DNA of 11,826 nt from JBMTVN01 sp046047235. GTDB taxonomy: Bacteria; Verrucomicrobiota; Verrucomicrobiia; Limisphaerales; JAHDYP01. This document shows, in pieces, positions 1 through 5,978 of the stretch. The stretch lies in contig JBJOII010000129.1 of the NCBI GenBank assembly GCA_046047235.1, forward strand, positions 1 through 11,826, in the 5' to 3' direction. Within the stretch, counting starts at the first letter, position 1, and each line of letters starts with the position of its first letter. A model generated the notes under the pieces. It did no database searches, was not told where the DNA came from, and worked only from the letters and a program-made list of their open reading frames with translations. Position numbers and translations under genes: made by a program.

Positions 1-272
1 GCGTCGCGGTGGACGCGGTCTTCGACTCCGAGGAGGAGTCGGGCATAGATGGGGTTGGTGATGGCTGGGATGATGAGGCCGATGAGCCGGGTGGAGCGGG
101 TTCGCAGGCTTTGGGCGAGGGCATCGGGCACGTAGCCCATTTCCTGGGCGAGCGCGCGGATGCGGGTTTTGGTATTGGCGGAGACGTCGGGTTCATCGCG
201 CAGGACCTTGGAGACGGTCATGACGGAGACGCCGGCTTGCTGGGCGATATCTTTGAGCCTTACGGGCGGCAT
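1..272 (-). CDS. LacI-family transcriptional regulator, N-terminal part (runs off left edge)
   Basis: The first 90 codons of a LacI/GalR-type repressor are present; the rest lies beyond the left edge. Residues 5-26 (VRLKDIAQQAGVSVMTVSKV) form the helix-turn-helix. YVPDALAQSLRT at about 48-58 is the hinge helix that contacts the minor groove in this family. TRLIGLIIPAITNPIYARLL begins the periplasmic-binding-protein-like effector domain. The ATG at 272 is chosen because family members start just before this helix-turn-helix. The gene lies 21 bases downstream of nadK on the same strand, so it may be cotranscribed with it, although the functions are not obviously linked. No Shine-Dalgarno sequence precedes the start. 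Such regulators usually control sugar uptake or degradation genes; the ligand cannot be told because the effector domain is missing. Confidence 0.93.
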   Translation of the reverse strand, partial: MPPVRLKDIAQQAGVSVMTVSKVLRDEPDVSANTKTRIRALAQEMGYVPDALAQSLRTRSTRLIGLIIPAITNPIYARLLLGVEDRVHRD

Positions 273-293
273 GCTGTTTTAGTGTGCTAGGGG

Positions 294-1172
294 TTAAACG
301 GTTGATCCGCTCCAGCGCAGTTTATGGCGGAGCGTTTTAAAAAAAGTGGTATCGGCGGGTTTGGCGAGGTGGAGGGAGTGGCGGCTGCGGCGGAACTCGA
401 CCGTGGTGCCCGGGGCGAGTTGGGTTTGGATCTGGCCGTCGGCGGAGAGTTCCACCTGCACGCGTGATCTGGGGGAGATGCGGACTTGGATGAGGGAGCG
501 GAGGTTGAGGATGAGGGGGCGGTTGGAGAGCGTGTGGGGGCAGATGGGGGTGAGCGTAAAGACTTCGGCGTCGGGGGCGACCAGCGGGCCGCCGGCGGCG
601 AGCGAGTAGGCGGTGGAGCCGGTGGGCGAGCTGATGATCAGGCCGTCGCAGCGGTAGCGGGTGAGGTTTTCGCCATCGACCGAGACATCGAGTTCCACCA
701 GGCGGGTGGCGGCGGCGCGGCTGATGACGAAGTCATTGAGGGCGTGCTGGGAGGGGGCGGAGTCGAGGGAGGCTTCGATGAGGCAGCGTTTTTCTGTGGT
801 ATAGAGGCCCTGGTGGAGGGCGGAGAAGAGTTGGGGGAGTTGGTTGGCGGAGGCGGCGGTGAGGAATCCGAGGTTGCCGATATTGATACCGAGCAGCGGG
901 GTGGAGGAGCCGGCGGCTTCGCGGGCGATGCGGAGCATGGTGCCGTCGCCGCCGAAGACGAGGAGGATATCGCTTTGGTCGGCGAGCTGTTTAATGGAGG
1001 GGAGAGTGTGGGCGTCGAGTTCGGCGAAGTTCTGGGTGGCGGTATCGATGTTGATCTTGAGTCCTGCCTCATGGGCCAGCTTGGCTGCGGTATGCAGCGA
1101 CGAGCGGCATTTAGGCTTGTCCGTGTTCGCGGTCAGGCCGATGCGGGTTGGCTTGTGGGCTGGTTTTTTCAA
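294..1172 (-). CDS. nadK: NAD kinase
   Basis: Cytoplasmic ATP-NAD kinase that phosphorylates NAD+ to NADP+, the only de novo route to NADP. The 292 residues match the usual length. Visible family motifs: GGDGT at 74-78 (phosphate-binding loop), ND at 146-147 (NAD-binding acidic motif), CDG and SPTGSTAYSLAAGGP at 175-196, and PICPHTLSNRP at 209-219, then SADGQ at 243-247. The start is TTG at 1172: the codon directly upstream in frame is TAA, and no other Met, Val or Leu start lies before the conserved IGLTANTDKP segment, so TTG is effectively forced. The first 62 bases overlap the 3' end of tlyA, which suggests translational coupling. There is no clear Shine-Dalgarno sequence. Codons are C-rich because the opposite strand is strongly G-skewed. 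Confidence 0.96.
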   Translation of the reverse strand: MKKPAHKPTRIGLTANTDKPKCRSSLHTAAKLAHEAGLKINIDTATQNFAELDAHTLPSIKQLADQSDILLVFGGDGTMLRIAREAAGSSTPLLGINIGNLGFLTAASANQLPQLFSALHQGLYTTEKRCLIEASLDSAPSQHALNDFVISRAAATRLVELDVSVDGENLTRYRCDGLIISSPTGSTAYSLAAGGPLVAPDAEVFTLTPICPHTLSNRPLILNLRSLIQVRISPRSRVQVELSADGQIQTQLAPGTTVEFRRSRHSLHLAKPADTTFFKTLRHKLRWSGSTV

Positions 1173-1938
1173 TTAGAGCCAGGAACTCGGTGTTTCCCGC
1201 TGGTCCGCGCAGGGGTGAGGGAGTGACCTTTTGCCATTGGCAATTGGGCAGCCCGTTGACGAATTCGGCGAGTTCCTGCAGCACGCGTTCATGGATGAGG
1301 GGGTCGGTGATGACCCCTTCGCCGCGTGCGACTTCTTCCCGGCCGGCTTCGAACTGCGGTTTGACCAGCGCGACGATCATAGCGGACGGAGTCAGTAATT
1401 CAATGGTCGTTGGCAGGATCTTACGGAGGGAGATAAAGGAGCAATCGGCGACGGCGAGGGAGGGTATGGGGTGGTTTGGGGGGAAGTTTTGGGGTGTGAG
1501 GTAGCGGGCATTGACGCCTTCCATGACGACGACGCGGGGGTTCTGGCGCAATTTCCAGGCGAGCTGGCCGCGGCCGACGTCGATGGCGTAGACGAGTTGG
1601 GCGCCGTGTTGGAGGAGGCAATCCGTGAAGCCTCCGGTGGAGGAGCCGACATCCATGGCGATGGTGTTGGCGACGTCGATTTGGAAGGTTTGGAGGGCGT
1701 GTTCGAGTTTGGATCCGCCGCGGCTGACGTAGCGGGGTGGGGTGGTGACTTCGAGTTGGTCGTCGGGCTGGATTTTGCGGCCGGGTTTATCGGCGATTTG
1801 GCCATTGAGGCGGACGGAGCCGGCGAGGATGAGGCGTTGGGCTTGTTCGCGGCTGGTGGCGAGGCCCTGTTGGACGAGGCTGACGTCGAGGCGTTCGCGG
1901 GTGGGGCGCGGCGAACGGCTGGGGTGCGGCGGTTTCAG
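1111..1938 (-). CDS. tlyA: TlyA-family rRNA 2'-O-methyltransferase (S4 + FtsJ-like domains), start uncertain
   Basis: Predicted SAM-dependent 2'-O-ribose methyltransferase of the TlyA/hemolysin-A family, which methylates cytidines of 16S and/or 23S rRNA. Numbering from a putative CTG at 1938 gives 275 residues. Residues 16-68 are an S4 RNA-binding domain (RERLDVSLVQQGLATSREQA then LILAGSVRLNGQ). YVSRGGSKLE at 70-79 and DVGSSTGGFTD at 96-106 form the SAM pocket. K77, D165, K193 and E251 fit the FtsJ-type catalytic tetrad. The oddity is the start: in-frame TAA at 1971-1969 (the stop of the upstream gene) is followed by open frame with no ATG, GTG or TTG before the S4 domain. The first canonical start, ATG at 1656, would delete the S4 domain and the conserved YVSRGG segment. 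CTG is the only near-cognate candidate. A GGAGG at about 1974-1978 precedes the stop. The family call is firm; the start is a guess. Confidence 0.88.
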   Translation of the reverse strand: MKPPHPSRSPRPTRERLDVSLVQQGLATSREQAQRLILAGSVRLNGQIADKPGRKIQPDDQLEVTTPPRYVSRGGSKLEHALQTFQIDVANTIAMDVGSSTGGFTDCLLQHGAQLVYAIDVGRGQLAWKLRQNPRVVVMEGVNARYLTPQNFPPNHPIPSLAVADCSFISLRKILPTTIELLTPSAMIVALVKPQFEAGREEVARGEGVITDPLIHERVLQELAEFVNGLPNCQWQKVTPSPLRGPAGNTEFLALIEKTSPQANPHRPDREHGQA

Positions 1939-1968
1939 GTTTGGGGGGAGTTTAGTGGGGTGGGTGGT

Positions 1969-2451
1969 TTAGCCTCCGGCCTGGGAGATTTGGAGTTGGG
2001 TTTCACGGAAGCTATGGAGGAAGAGGTCGTTATCGGCCACGACGCGTTGGATGATGGGGCCGAGGACGGTGGGGCCGAGTTGGGCCATTTCCTCGCGATT
2101 GATGACGGCGTGGACGGATTGCTGGAAGGCCTGGAACGTGTTGAGTGTATTGAACGTATCGCCGAGGAGGATGAACACCGTATGGCGGCGTTGGTTCATG
2201 GGGAGGTTTTGGATATAGTGCAGCGTGGGGTTTTCCTCCGGGTTATTGGTGCAGAAGGATTCTTCCATGATGACGAGCTGGTATTGGATGCGGCCGTAGC
2301 GGACGATGAAGTCATCGTGGTTACTGGCGGCGTGGACCTTATAGCCGATTTCGCCGAGGATTGTTCTGGCGGCGTCGATCCATTCCGGTGAGCTGAGGGC
2401 GAGGAGGGCGGGGCGGTCATTGAGCCCGACGAACTCGGATTCGTGCATCAT
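1969..2451 (-). CDS. Degenerate receiver-like protein in the pilT/pilU cluster
   Basis: A 160-residue protein with a CheY-like beginning: ALLALSSPEW (15-24, first strand), a helix, YKVHAASNHDDF (second strand and turn) and QLVIMEESF (58-66, third strand). Where a receiver carries its phospho-acceptor Asp, this protein has Glu63 within IMEESF. The acidic pair that binds Mg2+ after the first strand is also absent (ALSSPEW). It is therefore probably a pseudo-receiver that binds a partner rather than accepting phosphate. The second half (QRRHTVFILLGDTFNTLN, then FQQSVHAVINREEM) contains the remaining strands and helices. It begins 6 bases after the PilU-like gene and ends in the same frame as tlyA. 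ATG ATG at 2451/2448 are alternative starts; neither has a Shine-Dalgarno sequence. A role in pilus retraction control is inferred from neighbours only. Confidence 0.8.
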   Translation of the reverse strand: MMHESEFVGLNDRPALLALSSPEWIDAARTILGEIGYKVHAASNHDDFIVRYGRIQYQLVIMEESFCTNNPEENPTLHYIQNLPMNQRRHTVFILLGDTFNTLNTFQAFQQSVHAVINREEMAQLGPTVLGPIIQRVVADNDLFLHSFRETQLQISQAGG

Positions 2452-2457
2452 GGCGGT

Positions 2458-3660
2458 TTACTTGAGTTTGAGGGTTACGGGGATGGGGGAGGAGGATTTG
2501 GCGGCGTCCTCGGAGAGTTTCATGCGGAGGTTGACCATTTCGGAGGTGGCTTCGCCCCGGCGTTTTTTGATGTTGTCGATACCGCGGGAGACGGTGCTGC
2601 GTCGGCTACAGAAGGCGAGGGCGGTTTCTTCGCTGATGAGGCCATTTTCGTAGGCTTCGAGGGCGCTGTGATCGAAGGTGCGCCAGCCGAATGTGGAGCT
2701 GGACTCGATGATTTCGTAGAAGGTTTTCCCTTCGCTTTCGCCCATTTGGACTGTTTCCTGGGTGCGGAGGTTGGCGCCCATGATTTCGAGGAGGGCGGTG
2801 CGGCCGCCGCTGACCTTGGGGACGAGGCGTTGGCTGACGACCCAGCGGAGCGTATCGGCGAGGCGGACGCGGATCTGTTCCTGTTCCTCGGTATCGAACA
2901 TACCGAGGATACGGTTAATGGTTTGGCCGGCGTCGATTGTATGGAGTGAGGCGAAGACGAGGTGGCCGGTTTCTGCGGCGGTGAGGCCGATCTCGACCGT
3001 TTCGCGGTCGCGCATTTCCCCGACGAGGATGACTTTGGGGGCTTGGCGCAGGGCGGCGCGGAGGCCGGAGGCGAAGGAGTCGAAATCGAGGCCGAGTTCG
3101 CGTTGGTTAAAGGTGGCGCGTTTCTGTGGGTGGACGTATTCGACGGGGTCTTCGAGAGTGATGATATGGACGGCGCGGTTATTGTTAATCTCGTCGAGCA
3201 TGGCGGCGAGAGTGGTGGTTTTGCCGGAGCCGGTGGCGCCGGTGACGAGGATGAGTCCGGTTTTTTCCTTGGAGGCCTGCTGGAAGATGGGGGGCAGGCT
3301 CATATCGGAGAGCGTGGGGATTTCCGTATTGAGTTTGCGGAGGACGATGGAGAGGTTGCCGCGTTGGGAGAAGATATTGACGCGGAACCGGACTGAATCG
3401 CCGATGGAGTAGGAGGAGTCGCAGGAGCCGTGGCGCATCAGGTCTTCGGTGAGCCGGCGGCTACCGCTGATGAGGTTCATCGCCATCATTTCCGTCTGGA
3501 AGGGGGTGAGTTTTTCGATAGGCGGGTCGAGTTCGATGGGGATGAGTTCACCGAAGGATTCGACCTGGGGGGCTTTATCGACCGTGAAATTCAGGTCGGA
3601 CACCTCATGCTCAAAGTCGAGCATTTTGGTCAGGATGGCATCGAGTTCGTGTCGGCGCAT
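2458..3660 (-). CDS. PilT/PilU-like type IV pilus retraction ATPase
   Basis: Hexameric secretion-type ATPase of the GspE/PilT superfamily, 400 residues, expected at the cytoplasmic base of the type IV pilus. Motifs in order: Walker A GATGSGKT at 141-148, Asp box IITLEDPVEYVH at 166-177, Walker B VILVGEMRD at 210-218, and His box TGHLVFASLHT at 231-241. The N-terminal domain is divergent (HEVSDLNFTVDKAPQVES) compared with the adjacent PilT. The C-terminus carries a long extra helical tail ending in SSSPIPVTLKLK. The position after pilT suggests the accessory retraction ATPase PilU, but a second PilT is equally possible. The ATG at 3660 lies 20 bases after the pilT stop. The bases before it (ACCACCTCC) are not a Shine-Dalgarno sequence; a later in-frame Met at 13 is possible. 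Confidence 0.92.
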   Translation of the reverse strand: MRRHELDAILTKMLDFEHEVSDLNFTVDKAPQVESFGELIPIELDPPIEKLTPFQTEMMAMNLISGSRRLTEDLMRHGSCDSSYSIGDSVRFRVNIFSQRGNLSIVLRKLNTEIPTLSDMSLPPIFQQASKEKTGLILVTGATGSGKTTTLAAMLDEINNNRAVHIITLEDPVEYVHPQKRATFNQRELGLDFDSFASGLRAALRQAPKVILVGEMRDRETVEIGLTAAETGHLVFASLHTIDAGQTINRILGMFDTEEQEQIRVRLADTLRWVVSQRLVPKVSGGRTALLEIMGANLRTQETVQMGESEGKTFYEIIESSSTFGWRTFDHSALEAYENGLISEETALAFCSRRSTVSRGIDNIKKRRGEATSEMVNLRMKLSEDAAKSSSPIPVTLKLK

Positions 3661-3680
3661 GGAGGTGGTGTGGTGGGGTT

Positions 3681-4775
3681 TTAGATATCCTCGTCTTCGG
3701 GCGGGTTAGCCAGGAAGCCGCGGAATTTCCGTTTATCGTGACATTTATCGTAGGCGTCTTCGGGGGAGATCCGTTTCATGCGGAGATGATCCATGATGGA
3801 GTCATCCATGGGCATGTTGCCCATTTTTTTGCCGACCTGGATCATACCATTGATCTGGTGGGTTTTGCCTTCGCGGACGAGGTTGGCGATGGCGGTGGTG
3901 AAGACCAGGATTTCCATTGCGGCGACGCGGCCTTTTTTGTCGATGCGTTTGAAGAGGTGTTGAGCGACGACGCCTTTGAGGGATTCGGAGAGAGTGGCGC
4001 GGATTTTATTCTGCTGGTCGGCTGGGAAGACGTCGATGATACGGTCGACGGTTTTGGCGGCGCTTTGGGTATGGAGTGTGCCGAAGACGAGGTGACCGGT
4101 ACTGGCGGCGGTGAGGGCGAGTTCGATGGTTTCGAGGTCACGCATTTCGCCGACGAGGATGATATCCGGGTCTTCGCGGAGGGCGCCGCGGAGGGCGGAG
4201 GCGAAGGAGCGGGTATGGACTCCGACTTCGCGGTGGTTGACGAGGCAGCTTTTGCTTTCGTGGACGAATTCGATGGGGTCTTCGATGGAGAGGATATGTT
4301 CGCGCCGGTTGCGGTTGGCGTAGTCCATCATGGCGGCGAGGGTGGTGGATTTACCGCTGCCGGTGGGGCCGGTGACGAGGACGAGCCCGCGGTTGAGCAT
4401 GGAGAATTTTTTAAGGACGGAGGGGAGTGGGGCGTCGAATTTTTCGAAGTCCTCGAACGAGAGCACCTTGGAGGGGATTTGGCGGAAGACGGCGGCGCAG
4501 CCCCATTTCTGGTTGAAGAAATTGGCACGGAACCGGGAGACACCGGGGATTTCGTAGCCGAAGTCGACGTCACCGGTTTCCTCGTAGATTTTGACCTTAT
4601 AATCGGGGGCGATCTCATAGAGCATCGCCTTGAGTTCGTCATTGTCGAGGGGGGGATAATCTACCCGGTGCAATTCTCCGTTGACGCGGAGCATGGGCGA
4701 GTTTCCGGCCGAGAGATGGAGGTCGGAAGCCTTTTGCTCGAACATCAAGTTGAAGAAGGCGTCAATTTTGGCCAT
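3681..4775 (-). CDS. pilT: Type IV pilus twitching motility ATPase PilT
   Basis: Pilus retraction motor, 364 residues, close to the usual PilT length. The N-terminal PAS-like domain opens with the typical AFFNLMFEQKASDLHLSAGN. Walker A GPTGSGKS lies at 136-143, Asp box ILSIEDPIEFVH at 161-172, Walker B DPDIILVGEMRD at 202-213, and His box TGHLVFGTLHT at 226-236. AIANLVREGKTHQI at 295-308 matches the AIRNLIRE motif that distinguishes retraction ATPases from the assembly ATPase PilB. The protein ends with an acidic tail (PPEDEDI). It is first in a run of minus-strand genes with a second retraction ATPase directly downstream. AAGGGA a few bases before the ATG at 4775 is the only Shine-Dalgarno-like sequence in this gene run. 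Confidence 0.96.
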   Translation of the reverse strand: MAKIDAFFNLMFEQKASDLHLSAGNSPMLRVNGELHRVDYPPLDNDELKAMLYEIAPDYKVKIYEETGDVDFGYEIPGVSRFRANFFNQKWGCAAVFRQIPSKVLSFEDFEKFDAPLPSVLKKFSMLNRGLVLVTGPTGSGKSTTLAAMMDYANRNRREHILSIEDPIEFVHESKSCLVNHREVGVHTRSFASALRGALREDPDIILVGEMRDLETIELALTAASTGHLVFGTLHTQSAAKTVDRIIDVFPADQQNKIRATLSESLKGVVAQHLFKRIDKKGRVAAMEILVFTTAIANLVREGKTHQINGMIQVGKKMGNMPMDDSIMDHLRMKRISPEDAYDKCHDKRKFRGFLANPPEDEDI

Positions 4776-4803
4776 ACATTCCCTTAAGCTGAGTTTGACA
4801 GCG

Positions 4804-4832
4804 TTTCTAACTAAACGACCCTACGCCTGCAA
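4804..4832 (-). promoter_or_regulatory. Candidate sigma70-type promoter for the pilT gene run
   Basis: On the minus strand TTGCAG (4832-4827) and TAGAAA (4809-4804) are separated by exactly 17 bases. They match the -35 consensus at 3 of 6 and the -10 consensus at 4 of 6 positions. Transcription would begin near 4797 and leave a leader of about 22 bases before the pilT ATG. The region lies between divergent genes. This is inference from sequence resemblance only. Confidence 0.35.
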
Positions 4833-4849
4833 GCAATGTGTCTGCCAGC

Positions 4850-5920
4850 ATGAGTTTTGACCGTTTACTTTTGGGTGAGGAGGGGGTGTTGCCCTTTTAT
4901 CGGTTCATGGAGCGGGCGTTGTATTGTCCTGAACATGGATATTATGAGCGCCGGTGTCACACACCGGGACGCGGGGGGGATTATTTCACGAGTGTGAGTG
5001 TGGGGGAGGTGTTTGGCGGGTTATTGGCGCGTCGATTTTGCCGGTGGATGGAGGATGATGGGGCGTGGTTGATGGTGGAGGGGGGGGCGCATGACGGGCG
5101 GTTGGCGGCGGACATCCTGGGGTGGATGGGGCGGGTGCGGCCGGACTGTCTGGAGCGGGTGCGGTATGTGATCTTGGAGCCTTCGAGGGTGCGCCGGAGT
5201 TGGCAGGAGTCGTTGCTTGGCGAGTGGTTGGGGAAGGTGAGTTGGGTGGATGGGTGGGAGGCGTTGGGTCGGGGTGGAGTGAGAGGGGTGGTGGTTTCGA
5301 ACGAGTTGCTGGATGCGATGCCGGTGGTGCGGTTGGGTTGGGATGGGAGGTGTGGGGGGTGGTTTGAGTGGGGGGTGACGTGGGATGGGGAGCGTTTTAT
5401 TTGGGCGAGGATGGAGCGGGTGAGTGTGTTGCCGCGGTTGGCGGAGGAGTGGTTGGGGGAGGTGACGCGGGAGTTGGGAGGGTGTTTGACGGAGGGTTGT
5501 GTATTGGAGTTGGCACCCGGGGCGATGGAGTGGTGGGGGATGGCGGCGTCGGTTTTGGGGTCGGGGTATGTGGTGGGATTTGACTATGGGTGGGATGGGG
5601 TGGAGGGGTGGCGTTTGGCTGGGGGCCGGGGTACGTTGCGGGGTTATCGTGGGCATCAGTGGGTGGACGATGTTTTGGCGGACGTGGGGGAGCAGGATTT
5701 GACGGCGCATGTGCAGTGGGGGTTGATTCGGGGGGTGGGTGAGGGGGCGGGGTTGCGGACTGAGGCATTATCACCGCAGGGGCGGTGGTTGAGTGGGGTT
5801 CTGGCTGAGTGCGGGCTGGACGATTGGGGGGCGAAGGAGGTGCGGCAGTTTCACACCCTGACTCATCCGGCGCAGATGGGGTCGAGTTTGCAGGTTCTGG
5901 TGCAATCCAGGGGCAGGTAG
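4850..5920 (+). CDS. Class I SAM-dependent methyltransferase, MidA/NDUFAF7-like (COG1565 type)
   Basis: A 356-residue protein numbered from ATG 4850; GTG 4838, four codons earlier in frame, is an alternative. Family landmarks: FYRFMERALYCPEHGYY near the N-terminus, GRGGDYFTS at 40-48, a motif-I-like VEGGAHDGRLAADIL at 76-90, VVVSNELLDAMPV at 147-159, GYVVGFDYG at 239-247, GTLRGYRGHQ at 261-270 and DLTAHVQW at 283-290. The mitochondrial relative NDUFAF7 methylates an arginine of complex I subunit NDUFS2; bacterial substrates are largely unknown. The motif-I glycines here are partly replaced (EGGAHDG), which may mark a subfamily. The coding strand is extremely G-rich and the protein is correspondingly rich in Trp, Gly and Val. 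It is divergent from pilT, and no Shine-Dalgarno sequence is visible. Confidence 0.88.
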   Translation: MSFDRLLLGEEGVLPFYRFMERALYCPEHGYYERRCHTPGRGGDYFTSVSVGEVFGGLLARRFCRWMEDDGAWLMVEGGAHDGRLAADILGWMGRVRPDCLERVRYVILEPSRVRRSWQESLLGEWLGKVSWVDGWEALGRGGVRGVVVSNELLDAMPVVRLGWDGRCGGWFEWGVTWDGERFIWARMERVSVLPRLAEEWLGEVTRELGGCLTEGCVLELAPGAMEWWGMAASVLGSGYVVGFDYGWDGVEGWRLAGGRGTLRGYRGHQWVDDVLADVGEQDLTAHVQWGLIRGVGEGAGLRTEALSPQGRWLSGVLAECGLDDWGAKEVRQFHTLTHPAQMGSSLQVLVQSRGR

Positions 5921-5978
5921 GGTGGGTTTTCGTGGTGAAAGAGCTTGGCTGGTGGAGGGGGATTTACAGAATTGGGGG

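Noticed and set aside
486..1226. Plus-strand open frame of 246 codons opposite nadK
   Set aside because: Antisense shadow of NAD kinase with low-complexity Gly/Glu/Val composition.
1471..2391. Long open frame on the plus strand of 306 codons
   Set aside because: It is antisense to tlyA and the pseudo-receiver, both supported by motifs or context. Its Gly/Ala/Asp/Val-rich composition is typical of a shadow frame in GC-rich DNA.
3738..4787. Plus-strand open frame of 349 codons opposite pilT
   Set aside because: It lies entirely antisense to pilT, which carries all Walker, Asp and His box motifs. The acidic, Gly-rich sequence resembles no family.
4795..4800. Perfect TTGACA on the plus strand upstream of the MidA-like gene
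   Set aside because: No -10-like hexamer lies 16-18 bases downstream (the sequence there is around ACCCTACG), so I do not call a promoter.
5021..5710. Minus-strand open frame of 229 codons opposite the MidA-like gene
   Set aside because: Its Pro/His/Arg-rich sequence is the mirror of a G-rich coding strand; no family features.
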